Part shown: positions 1 through 6,632 of the stretch, piece by piece
Numbering within the stretch: position 1 is the stretch's first letter
How the letters are laid out: each line of letters opens with the position of its first letter
Assembly: GCA_024695315.1 (NCBI GenBank)
Contig: JAILIJ010000125.1
Coordinates: forward strand, 1 to 16,295
Reading direction: 5' to 3'
Source of the DNA: Bacteroidaceae bacterium
Lineage (GTDB): Bacteria; Bacteroidota; Bacteroidia; Bacteroidales; Bacteroidaceae
DNA: 16,295 nucleotides
Made by a program: the position numbers and the translations under genes
Notes under the pieces: generated by a model
What the model was told of the DNA's origin: nothing
The model's database searches: none
Seen by the model: the letters and a program-made list of their open reading frames with translations, nothing else

Positions 1-101
1 GTAGCCATGGCAAAGCCTGCATATCTATCATAGAAACGTCGCATTGCGGCGCGGTTTCCGTTGACGATTTCGTTTAATAGTTCCTTCTCTGTTTCCATCA
101 T
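1..101 (-). CDS. ECF-type sigma factor, N-terminal fragment (cut by window edge)
   Basis: Only the first 33 codons are present; the gene runs off the left edge. It begins with two consecutive ATGs at 101 and 98. The N-terminus reads METEKELLNEIVNGNRAAM followed by RRFYDRYAGFAMAT. This is the pattern at the start of ECF sigma-70 region 2: an acidic first helix, then a (F/L)YxRYxxxxxA signature. The start lies 2 nt after the stop of the lipoprotein gene at 104-535, so the two are probably one operon with coupled translation; an AGGA precedes the start inside the upstream gene. The role would be to direct RNA polymerase to an unknown regulon. The family call rests on a short fragment, but the motif is distinctive. 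Confidence 0.75.
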   Translation of the reverse strand, partial: MMETEKELLNEIVNGNRAAMRRFYDRYAGFAMA

Positions 102-103
102 TC

Positions 104-535
104 CTACTTGTCCTTGTCTACAGAAGTAAAGAAATAACTGATGCTGTCACTTGAACAGATTTTTCCATTCCATATTCCGTGCGACTTGTCGAAGAAGGCG
201 TATGACTGCTCAATGGTGCTATATGCTGGCATTACGTAGAAATATTCTGTTGAGGCTGAACGTCCTATGTGTAGGTAGCTCATTTCCACGCGTTCTGTCT
301 TTTGTGGCATGTGCGAAATGACGAATTTGGAGTCTACCGTGATGGTAGCTGTGTCGACCGTAGCACCGTTTTGTGTGAAGTTCACACTGAAGGTTCCGCG
401 GAATTCTGTTTCCAGTACCGAGTCTTCGCCTACGATGGTCCAGTTCGGCATGTCATTTTCGTAGCATGATCCAAGGCTCAAGATTGTTGCTGCCAGCAGT
501 GAGCATTTGAGGAAGTAATGAAGCTTTAATTTCAT
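104..535 (-). CDS. small lipoprotein, function unknown
   Basis: A 143-residue protein. I chose ATG 535 over the longer frame from 646 because it gives a clean lipoprotein signal: MKLKLHYF, a hydrophobic core LLAATILSLG, and a lipobox ending LSLGSC with Cys about residue 24. The extension to 646 would put a charged 37-residue stretch before the signal. The mature part is a short, probably beta-rich domain (EFRGTFSVNFTQNG, then TATITVDSKFVISHM). It resembles the small putative lipoproteins of unknown function common in Bacteroides/Prevotella, but I cannot assign a Pfam family with confidence. It ends 2 nt before an ECF sigma gene, which suggests an envelope sensor or a target in the same circuit; this is inference from context. 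Confidence 0.75.
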   Translation of the reverse strand: MKLKLHYFLKCSLLAATILSLGSCYENDMPNWTIVGEDSVLETEFRGTFSVNFTQNGATVDTATITVDSKFVISHMPQKTERVEMSYLHIGRSASTEYFYVMPAYSTIEQSYAFFDKSHGIWNGKICSSDSISYFFTSVDKDK

Positions 536-571
536 GGGCCTTTTTATGTCTGAATTCAATAGTATAACTGA

Positions 572-600
572 CATTTTCTCAAATCTTGCATGAGAAAATG
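572..600 (-). promoter_or_regulatory. perfect 9-bp inverted repeat in lipoprotein leader
   Basis: The arms CATTTTCTC and GAGAAAATG are perfectly complementary around an 11-nt loop, 37 nt upstream of the chosen lipoprotein start. It could fold as a leader hairpin or act as a DNA operator. No T-run follows on the minus strand, so it is not a typical terminator. A weak -7-like TACTTTG lies just upstream at 624-630, one base short of TAnnTTTG. Confidence 0.4.
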
Positions 601-646
601 AGTTTTTTTTGAAAATGTGTTGACAAAGTACTGTTATTTGCTTCAT

Positions 647-1106
647 TACGTTATGATTTTTTAATCTGTTGTTGTGTCATTCACCTGCTTCGACGTATGT
701 CTGTTGCTGTAAATGTGTTTTTGCTATTCTCTACATTTTTATTCTTGTTTTTGTCATATTTTGCAATATAGGTGTGTGTGAGCATTGTGAATATGTGCGT
801 TTGGCTATATTCGTTTTATGTCTCGTTCTGCTGTTGCTCGTTTGAGTGTGGTTGGTTGTTTTGTTTGCGAGCTGTCGTGGAGGCTTGTTGTGGCAGTGGT
901 TTGTGGACATTGCTGTGTGGGCTCCAGACGGTGGCAGACTCACGTTATATTGCTGATTTTTGTTGTGCTTTTTGCACGTATTTTTCTTTTGATTCACAAA
1001 GATAGGTATTTGAATTTAATGCTGAAAATTTTAGCGGTTTTTTTTTCGACCACGTAATTCTGGGATTTAACGGAAATTTTCCACGCGAACAAATCTTAAC
1101 TCTTAA
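647..1106. other. gene-free, GT/AC-skewed intergenic stretch
   Basis: No convincing gene. From about 730 to 1000 the plus strand is very GT-rich and the minus strand AC-rich. The minus-strand frame at 731-997 translates to a polar N/T/H/K-rich protein with no Asp or Glu at all, which looks like composition and not a protein. A good -7 box TATCTTTG on the minus strand (997-1004) points toward the lipoprotein gene. If used, it would give a 5' leader of about 450 nt with little G, hence poorly structured. The -33 box is weak. Confidence 0.4.
997..1004 (-). promoter_or_regulatory. candidate Bacteroidota -7 promoter box
   Basis: TATCTTTG on the minus strand matches TAnnTTTG. Upstream, about 21 bp away, there is only a TTTT and no clear TTTG, so the -33 element is weak. 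Transcription would run toward the lipoprotein gene at 104-535. Confidence 0.35.
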
Positions 1107-1151
1107 TTAAAAAAAATGAATCGCGCACCAGATCATGATGGTCTGATGCGC
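1107..1151 (-). terminator. rho-independent terminator of the sigma / Dma-like operon
   Basis: Bases 1123-1151 form a stem with GCGCA/TGCGC at the base, one C.A mismatch, CAGA/TCTG and a short upper stem around CATGATG. On the minus strand the hairpin is followed by ATTCA and then eight T (1109-1116). It lies about 115 nt beyond the stop of the gene at 1267-2745. Confidence 0.75.
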
Positions 1152-1266
1152 AATTGGTATTGAGATAAAATTAGTTTGTCTATGTGGTATGTCTTGTCTA
1201 ATGTGCGTAGGAACTTACGGAGGTGCTCCTAATTGGGCTGACATTGGTGGTATGTGGATAACACCA

Positions 1267-2745
1267 TTATTTCTTCAAATCGAATCTTAGACCGACGCTC
1301 AGACTGAAGTTGTTAGGATGCTCAGTAAATGCTGAGTGCAACTCGCTCGAATTGTCGAAATAGTAGACGTATCCTGGTTCTGCAAAGATATATGTCTGCT
1401 TATTGACCTTATATTCTATGCCAAGAGAAGCGTTTGTGCTGAACATAATCTTTGGATCGGTTACTGTGCCCATAAGTGACTTAGCAGCTTCAAATCCTCC
1501 TGTAGCGTATATATTCAACTTACTATTTCTCCAGAAGCTGTAGCTTATGTTGAGCGGTAGTCCGAAGTAGATAAGTTTTTGGTTCTTTGACACAGAATTT
1601 TGCCCATTGACGGTAGTAAGGTGTGAGTCCATTGAGGTGTATGTCAAACCTGTCAGCAGAGCCCATCTCTTGTCGATGTTATACTTGAATGAGAAGCCCA
1701 GTTTGAATGGGCGTTTGTGGTCCTCATTTGTAGTCATGGTTGTGCTACTACCGTCAGCTGCATTTACATTATTGGCGTATACACATTGTTTTTTGCCAGA
1801 AAGATATGTGTAGTAGATGCCAAGTTGAATATTATCCTTTTTGATCTTGGCATTTATATCCTGTATACCTTGTATTTCTGTGTAGTTTTCTGCCTCTGCC
1901 TCTTTTGACACTTCTGTCATCTGGGCCTTTTGCTCGTTTACATCCTGTACGTTTGCATTTTCAGCGATCAGCATATCTGCGTTAGCCTTGTCGGCATCCT
2001 GCTTGTTGATAGCCTTGTCGTTATCCTTATCAGATTTGTGAGAAGCATAATCCTCGACAGTGATGTTGTTAGCCTTCTTATCAGTCTCTGCGATAAGCAT
2101 ATCGTTTTGCTTGACGAGGTTCTTGGCTTGTGTGTCGACATTCTTATTTGACGCCTTATCCGCCTTGTGTGAAGTGGAAGAAGAGTGACTGTCGAGAGCG
2201 CTATTCACATTAGTATCATTTCCCGCCTTGCCCTTAGAGTTGTTAGCCTTGCTACTTGAGCTATAAGCAACAGGAGCGTTGGAAATGTTTGATGAATTAT
2301 CGTGTGCAGTAGTGCTGTAAGAAGAATATTTATCAGCATCAGCCTCAGGCGCCATGTCCTGCTGCTGTGGCTGTTCCTCATCAGCTAAAGTCTGACTTTG
2401 TGAGGCAGCGTCAGAATAGTTACTATTGTTTTTTGTGTTAGAACCGGAGTTCTTCGTTAGAGTTTCAGAATTATTATCTGTGAGTGTATTGTCAGTCTTT
2501 TCTTCAAATACCCGCATTCGATAAGCCAGTACAGTAGCTCCAGCAATGATTGCCACCAAGGCAGCGGCAGAAGCGATGCGCTTCCAGTAGATTAAAGGAA
2601 CTATACGAGCTTTCTTTTCTTCAGAAGCAGGCATGACGCCTCGGCGCAGCATCTCAGTCTTGATGCTGTCGAGAAGACCCTCAGGTGCTTGTCTTTCTTC
2701 ACCTGTGTAGAGGTCCTGCAGATTGTTAATCCATTTATCGTTCAT
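1267..2745 (-). CDS. dual-membrane-spanning anti-sigma-like protein (Dma-type): cytoplasmic N-terminus, TM helix, linker, outer-membrane beta-barrel
   Basis: 492 residues. Residues 1-52 are a cytoplasmic, charged segment beginning MNDKWINNLQDLYTGEE, similar to the start of Bacteroidota anti-sigma proteins. Residues 55-77 are one hydrophobic helix (ASAAALVAIIAGATVLAY). Residues 78-304 are a low-complexity Asn/Ser/Asp/Lys/Ala-rich linker with a repeated DMLIAE motif at 215-220 and 257-262. Residues 305-492 alternate like beta-strands (FKLGFSFKYN, LLTGLTYTSM, FGLPLNISYSF, NIYATGGFEA, AEPGYVYYF, FSLSVGLRFDL), as in an eight-stranded OmpA/PorT-like barrel. Its start overlaps the stop of the sigma gene by ATGA, which implies translational coupling. 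The architecture matches the Dma proteins reported from B. thetaiotaomicron, where such a protein controls an ECF sigma factor and outer-membrane vesiculation. That function here is inferred from architecture and context. A plain outer-membrane beta-barrel annotation would miss the N-terminal half. Confidence 0.82.
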   Translation of the reverse strand: MNDKWINNLQDLYTGEERQAPEGLLDSIKTEMLRRGVMPASEEKKARIVPLIYWKRIASAAALVAIIAGATVLAYRMRVFEEKTDNTLTDNNSETLTKNSGSNTKNNSNYSDAASQSQTLADEEQPQQQDMAPEADADKYSSYSTTAHDNSSNISNAPVAYSSSSKANNSKGKAGNDTNVNSALDSHSSSTSHKADKASNKNVDTQAKNLVKQNDMLIAETDKKANNITVEDYASHKSDKDNDKAINKQDADKANADMLIAENANVQDVNEQKAQMTEVSKEAEAENYTEIQGIQDINAKIKKDNIQLGIYYTYLSGKKQCVYANNVNAADGSSTTMTTNEDHKRPFKLGFSFKYNIDKRWALLTGLTYTSMDSHLTTVNGQNSVSKNQKLIYFGLPLNISYSFWRNSKLNIYATGGFEAAKSLMGTVTDPKIMFSTNASLGIEYKVNKQTYIFAEPGYVYYFDNSSELHSAFTEHPNNFSLSVGLRFDLKK

Positions 2746-3302
2746 TGCTTACTTCTTTTAAATTCTTTTATCATGCGTGCCAACATGTTCTTCGCTCGAT
2801 GTAGTTGCGAGGCTGAACTGTCGGCTTTGATTCCTAATATCTCGGCTATCTCCTTGTGGCTTTTCCCCTCTAACACGTAGAGGTTCAAGACCGCTCGGTA
2901 CCCATCGGGTAATTGCCGGATGAGGTCGGTCATGGCTCCAGCATCAACACCCTCGGTGTCTGGATCTTCGTCAGGAATATCTGGCGGTTCAACATCGAGC
3001 GTAGTTGAAAGAGTTTTCTGTTCACGCCGTAAAAATTGAAGACTTTCGTTAACTACGATCCTACTCATCCATGCTTTTAAGGCCCCTTTGCCTCTGTTCT
3101 CAAATGTTGATATTTGAGTAAAAATCTTGATAAAACTTTCTTGTAGCACGTCTTTCAGATCGTCATCATTAGCTATATATCTTGCGCATATACTTGTGAG
3201 GTAGTTCGCGTATTTTGCATATAATCTATCCATCGCCGTGGATTCACCCCGTCGGAAGGCCTCGATTATTTGTATTTCTTCGTCTGTACCTGGCAAGTTC
3301 AT
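2742..3302 (-). CDS. ECF RNA polymerase sigma factor (Das-like partner of the Dma-type protein)
   Basis: 186 residues, typical ECF length. Region 2 spans about 24-94, with LYAKYANYLTSICARYI and the core-binding DVLQESFIKIF at 51-61. Region 4 spans about 126-178, with LPDGYRAVLNLYVLEG, then the helix-turn-helix KSHKEIAEILGIKADSSASQ, then LHRAKNML. The linker (100-122) is rich in Asp, Pro and Glu. The gene is first in an operon with the Dma-like protein, which overlaps its stop codon and is the likely anti-sigma. It should recruit RNA polymerase to envelope-related promoters when released; the regulon cannot be read from this window. A strong housekeeping-type promoter lies 33 nt upstream of the start. 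Confidence 0.9.
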   Translation of the reverse strand: MNLPGTDEEIQIIEAFRRGESTAMDRLYAKYANYLTSICARYIANDDDLKDVLQESFIKIFTQISTFENRGKGALKAWMSRIVVNESLQFLRREQKTLSTTLDVEPPDIPDEDPDTEGVDAGAMTDLIRQLPDGYRAVLNLYVLEGKSHKEIAEILGIKADSSASQLHRAKNMLARMIKEFKRSKQ

Positions 3303-3334
3303 TTAATATTTGTTTTAGTTCTACATTGCTCGTG

Positions 3335-3366
3335 CAAAGTTAGGACTTTTGTTTAAATACTGCAAG
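3335..3366 (-). promoter_or_regulatory. promoter of the sigma / Dma-like operon
   Basis: On the minus strand CTTG (3363-3366), a 20-nt spacer and TAACTTTG (3335-3342) match the Bacteroidota -33/-7 consensus. The predicted start of transcription is near 3328, about 26 nt before the sigma start codon. Confidence 0.75.
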
Positions 3367-3384
3367 TCGTTTTTGCAAAAACGA
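3367..3384. promoter_or_regulatory. 18-bp perfect palindrome abutting the -33 box
   Basis: TCGTTTTTGCAAAAACGA is perfectly self-complementary and directly adjoins the -33 element of the sigma operon promoter. Its place suggests an operator for a dimeric regulator. It is too far upstream to be in the transcript, so an RNA role is unlikely. Confidence 0.5.
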
Positions 3385-3957
3385 TGCTAATGATTTTCTT
3401 GCTCCATTTTTTATCATCTGTCTATTAAATGCAGTAATGGGTAAAATCTTGCATTGGGAAATGAAAAAATATTTTTTTCTTGCCTTGAAAGTGGTTCTAC
3501 GGAGGGGGAAAAGGATGGATATGGGGAGTGGGCGGAGTGAGGCCTTATGAGGGATGAGGATGTGGACGCGATTATATTAAATGTTTTACTTTCATCCCTT
3601 TGGATATAAATATTCGTTGGTTTTATATGTCGAAAAATGGAGAAAGGCATGCACGGCAGAGACCGTATATGCCCTTCGAAAAAAAAATATAGATATTTTT
3701 ATTTTTATATGAGGATTTTTCCAAAATTGTGATGTGGAAATGCTGATTTTGTGGTTTTGCCTCACTTGCGGGAAGAAAAATAGGAGTAAAAAAGATGTGA
3801 AAGATACGAATTGACATTTTCCCACATTTTGACAACTGGGAAGAACGAGCCGTTAACGATTTTTTAATAAAAAGTCTTAATCTGTAAGCGAAAAAAAGCC
3901 TCAGTTGTTAATGAAAAATAAAAGTGCGGAAATCGACAAAATCCGAGTTAAACAACT
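3385..3957. other. gene-free intergenic stretch
   Basis: No gene is supported; the short frames here are low-complexity (F/S/H/K-rich). Visible items are a purine-rich plus-strand stretch at about 3499-3560, an imperfect stem at 3646-3673 (GGCAT/ATGCC outer, ACGG/CCGT inner) and a separated inverted repeat CAGTTGTT (3902-3909) / AACAACTG (3951-3958). The last lies just before the repeated element at 3958-4140 and could belong to it. Confidence 0.4.
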
Positions 3958-4140
3958 GTTCGCGGAAGCAGTCTTACAGTCGTTATTAGGTTAAAGATAT
4001 TAATAGGTTTTAGTTATTTTTTAATTGGTTATTTTTTCTATAAAAGTTTGCACGATTAATAATGGGTTAATTGGATTAATAATAACGTTTTTTCATTAGT
4101 TAGCGCAAGCCTCGCCGTTGGGAAACGACGAGGCTTTTTA
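3958..4140 (+). ncRNA. copy A of a three-copy intergenic hairpin element (candidate small RNA)
   Basis: Copy A shares ordered blocks with copy B at 9776-9970: TTCGCRGRAG, ATTAATAG, GATAATGGGTTAATT (with a small insertion in A), TTTTTCATTAGTTAG, then a terminator-like hairpin. Copy C at 10440-10619 shares the hairpin and parts of the AT-rich upstream region. The hairpin always has CGTT, a GNGA tetraloop and AACG at its tip, while the lower stem differs but stays paired, which indicates conserved RNA structure. No clear TAnnTTTG box precedes copy A, so its 5' end is uncertain. It lies convergent to the 3' end of the transporter gene. Confidence 0.5.
4108..4140 (+). terminator. rho-independent terminator ending copy A
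   Basis: AGCCTCGCCGTT (4108-4119), loop GGGA, AACGACGAGGCT (4124-4135). Eleven of twelve pairs are canonical with one C.A mismatch, followed by TTTTTA on the plus strand. Confidence 0.75.
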
Positions 4141-4167
4141 TTGAGGAGTACATGACGGTGCATTCCG

Positions 4168-6204
4168 TCATTTGTTGGTCTGTGTGGCAGATTGCTCGGC
4201 AATATTTTTTTTGTCAACGAACATCATGGATTTGTCGTCGTCGGCAATTATGCTAAGGTATCGTTCATATTCTCGTAGCACGTCGGCGATAATTTCCTCC
4301 CGTGTGAGATATTGAATGTCGTTGCCCATACGGCCATCGCTGTAATATGTGACAGGGACGTACTGAACGCCATTCTCCACGTCCGGCGTGTTATTGTCCT
4401 CAATGAGGTAGTCGCTTACGGTACGTTTCTCGGCTGCCACGCCATAGCGGAAATTCCATATCTGGTCGTGTGGAATAGTAAGTTCTATAAATAGTTTATC
4501 CTTATGGCTCTCTATGATTTGTGCATCTATACCGTTTTGTGATAGTTCCTGTTTTAGTTCCTCAAAAGCTGGACGCACCTTTTCGCTTATGAAGCGCAGG
4601 ATGTCCTGTTTTTGGGAGAAGGTGAGGATGAGCTGAAGACGCTCACGCCAGTGGCGACCATCCCAGGTGCGGCTGCCATAAGGAATCTTGGCGGTACGGT
4701 AGAGTTCGTCGGTACGAAGGGCCTTGAAGAGACAGATACTAAGTATAAGCATGATGAGGCCGAACGGGAGGGCGGCAACAAGGGTCATGGTTTGGAGTGA
4801 ACGTATGCCGCCGATAGATAGCAGAGCAATGGAGATTAGGGCGAGAAGCATGCCCCAGAAAGTGTTTTGCCACTTCGGAGCATTGGTCTTATTGCCTGAG
4901 GCTATGGAGTTCATGACCAAAATTCCGGAGTCGGCGGACGTCACGAAGAATACCACGATCATGATGAGGGCGAGCACACAAAGTGGAGTGCCGAGAGGGA
5001 ACTGTTCGAAGAAGGCGAAGAGCAGAATGTCAGCGTTGCCGGCTAACTTTGATAGAGCGCCTGCGGCCTGATGCTGGTCTATCCATATCGCTCCATTGCC
5101 AAAGACGGTCATCCAAAGGAAGATGAAGAGCGAAGGGACGAAGAGCACGGCAAGTACATATTCGCGTATCGTACGACCACGCGAGATGCGGGCTATGAAA
5201 AGGCCAACGAATGGCGCCCAGCTTATCCACCAAGCCCAGTACATCACGGTCCAGTTGGTAAACCATGCCCTACCGTCTTTCTCAAAGGCGAAGGTCTTGA
5301 AGGTTAGGTCAGTAAATTGATTGACGTAATTGCCGATGCCCTCGCTGAAGGCACTTAGCAGGAAGGTGGTTGGACCTATCAACAGCACAAAGACCACGAG
5401 CACTATGGTCATCATGAGGTTGAGCTCACTCAGACGTTTTACTCCTTTGTTCATGCCTGCAAGGGTGGAGGCTATGGCGGCTGAGGTCACAACTACGATT
5501 ATTATACACTGAAAAAGTAAACTGCTTTCATTAAGTACTCCAAGGTGTACTAATCCTGCATTCAACTGCACCACGCCAAGGCTCAGGGAGGTGGCTATTC
5601 CGAAGAAGGTACTCACGAGAGTGAATACGTCGACCACATCGCCAATGGGACCGTTGATGCGCTCCTTCAAAAGGGGGTATAGACCGCTTCGTACCGCCAA
5701 AGGCAATTTGTAGCGGAAGGAGAAGTAGGCAAGGATAAGTCCCATAAGACTAAAGATGCCCCAAGCGTGAAGACCCCAATGGAAGAAGGTGGCAAGTTGA
5801 GCTTCCTTGGCCGCATTCACTGTTGAGGATGGAAGAGCTGGCTCAACGTAGTGGGACATAGGTTCGGCCACTCCGTAGTACATCAGACCGATTCCCATAC
5901 CTGCGGCAAAGAGCATGGCTATCCAAGAAAAGAAACCGTACTGGGGCTCGGAGTTATCTGCGCCAAGGCGTATGTCGCCTACCTTACTGAAGGCGAGGAT
6001 AAGTTGAAAAATTAAGAAAAAGGATACGAGTAAGATGTACGTCCAACTCAGGTTCTGATATATTGCTGTCTGAATAGAAGTGAGGGCGCGGTCTGTTTCT
6101 TCTGGGAAAAGGGCGCATACCAAGGATAGCAGGAGCAATAGAATCAGTCCTGGAACGAACACGTTGCGTGTGAATGTTGTTTTACTTTTCAGTTGTTTAA
6201 TCAT
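4168..6204 (-). CDS. betT: BCCT-family transporter, BetT-like (choline/glycine betaine uptake)
   Basis: 678 residues, almost the length of E. coli BetT (677). An inner-membrane carrier with about 12 hydrophobic segments. The unwound-helix motif AGMGIGLMYYGVAEP is at about 101-115. The aromatic substrate motif MYWAWWISWAPFVG is at 321-334, with Trp323, 325, 326 and 329. SADSGILVMNSIASG is at 423-437. A cytosolic C-terminal domain of about 185 residues (494-678) follows, as in BetT, where it contributes to osmotic sensing. The GMGIG form is the one seen in Na+/H+-coupled members. The likely job is importing choline or betaine for osmoprotection; no betAB oxidation genes are in the window, so betaine uptake is also possible. 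Exact substrate is inferred. It has its own promoter and a structured leader (6205-6325). Confidence 0.9.
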   Translation of the reverse strand: MIKQLKSKTTFTRNVFVPGLILLLLLSLVCALFPEETDRALTSIQTAIYQNLSWTYILLVSFFLIFQLILAFSKVGDIRLGADNSEPQYGFFSWIAMLFAAGMGIGLMYYGVAEPMSHYVEPALPSSTVNAAKEAQLATFFHWGLHAWGIFSLMGLILAYFSFRYKLPLAVRSGLYPLLKERINGPIGDVVDVFTLVSTFFGIATSLSLGVVQLNAGLVHLGVLNESSLLFQCIIIVVVTSAAIASTLAGMNKGVKRLSELNLMMTIVLVVFVLLIGPTTFLLSAFSEGIGNYVNQFTDLTFKTFAFEKDGRAWFTNWTVMYWAWWISWAPFVGLFIARISRGRTIREYVLAVLFVPSLFIFLWMTVFGNGAIWIDQHQAAGALSKLAGNADILLFAFFEQFPLGTPLCVLALIMIVVFFVTSADSGILVMNSIASGNKTNAPKWQNTFWGMLLALISIALLSIGGIRSLQTMTLVAALPFGLIMLILSICLFKALRTDELYRTAKIPYGSRTWDGRHWRERLQLILTFSQKQDILRFISEKVRPAFEELKQELSQNGIDAQIIESHKDKLFIELTIPHDQIWNFRYGVAAEKRTVSDYLIEDNNTPDVENGVQYVPVTYYSDGRMGNDIQYLTREEIIADVLREYERYLSIIADDDKSMMFVDKKNIAEQSATQTNK

Positions 6205-6325
6205 AGGCTATAAATATGTTTTTTCAATTACTTTAATTGTTTGATATAATTAAAGTTTCATTATGCAACTTTTTGCGGTTGTGTCAATATATAATGTCAA
6301 ATCACCCGATTTGACAAATGAAACT
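6205..6325 (-). promoter_or_regulatory. structured mRNA leader of betT with mutually exclusive helices (candidate cis-regulatory RNA)
   Basis: In transcript order: P1 5' strand AAAGTTTCATT (6327-6317) pairs perfectly with AATGAAACTTT (6262-6252). Inside it, P2 TGTCAAATC (6316-6308) pairs with GATTTGACA (6303-6295) around GGGT, and a small P3 CAAC/GTTG lies within 6265-6282, giving a three-way-junction shape. An alternative helix ACTTTAATT (6256-6248) / AATTAAAGT (6238-6230) reuses bases 6252-6256 of P1, so both cannot form together. The predicted transcription start (about 6324) is within the first bases of P1. No U-run follows the alternative helix, so control would be on translation or stability and not on termination. 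P2 could instead be a DNA operator. Confidence 0.5.
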
Positions 6326-6330
6326 TTTTA

Positions 6331-6362
6331 CAAAGATAAGGAAAAAAAACGACGAATGCAAA
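6331..6362 (-). promoter_or_regulatory. promoter of betT
   Basis: On the minus strand TTTG (6359-6362), a 20-nt spacer and TATCTTTG (6331-6338) fit the Bacteroidota consensus exactly. It implies a 5' leader of about 120 nt. Confidence 0.8.
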
Positions 6363-6388
6363 TTTGGACAGAATGGGGAGAGTTTAGA

Positions 6389-6620
6389 GTGAAAAGTGAA
6401 GAGTTAAGAATGAAGACAAGATGAAAAAATGATTAAGTATCATTTTTGAAGACTTGTGGTGCAGTGCTCGGATTGTGCGAGGCAAGGAACGAAGCCGAAG
6501 CAGAATACGCTAAGCACAAAGGGGTTGTGAAGAATGAAAAGTTAAGAATGAAGAATGAAGAATTTGCTTATTATCGTCCAACCGTAGGCCTGTGTAATAA
6601 ATCATCCTTCATTCTTCATT
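6389..6620. repeat. degenerate AATGAAG-type intergenic repeats with a 14-bp inverted repeat
   Basis: The 15-mer AGTTAAGAATGAAGA occurs at 6402-6416 and again at 6540-6554. AATGAAGAATGAAG (6547-6560) is inverted as CTTCATTCTTCATT (6607-6620), giving a perfect 14-bp arm pair around 46 nt, just after the stop of the threonine ammonia-lyase gene. This may be a small palindromic intergenic element; genome copy number is unknown. Confidence 0.5.
6425..6447. terminator. AT-rich hairpin, possible terminator between ilvA and betT
   Basis: AAAAATGAT (6425-6433), loop TAAGT, ATCATTTTT (6439-6447): a perfect 9-bp stem whose own arms end in a T-run on either strand. It could end transcripts of the threonine ammonia-lyase gene before the betT promoter. 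The stem is weak in GC. Confidence 0.4.
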
Positions 6621-6632
6621 TATGAAAAAAAG

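Noticed and set aside
731..997. 88-codon minus-strand frame
   Set aside because: No Asp or Glu, N/T/H/K-biased composition that follows the AC skew, GTG start overlapping a promoter box, no recognisable domain.
3414..3835. Three overlapping minus-strand frames of 70-78 codons
   Set aside because: Low-complexity F/S/H/K-rich translations in AT-rich DNA, no start context, no family resemblance.
4587..5512. Several antisense frames within betT
   Set aside because: They are shadows of a strongly conserved transporter gene on the other strand.
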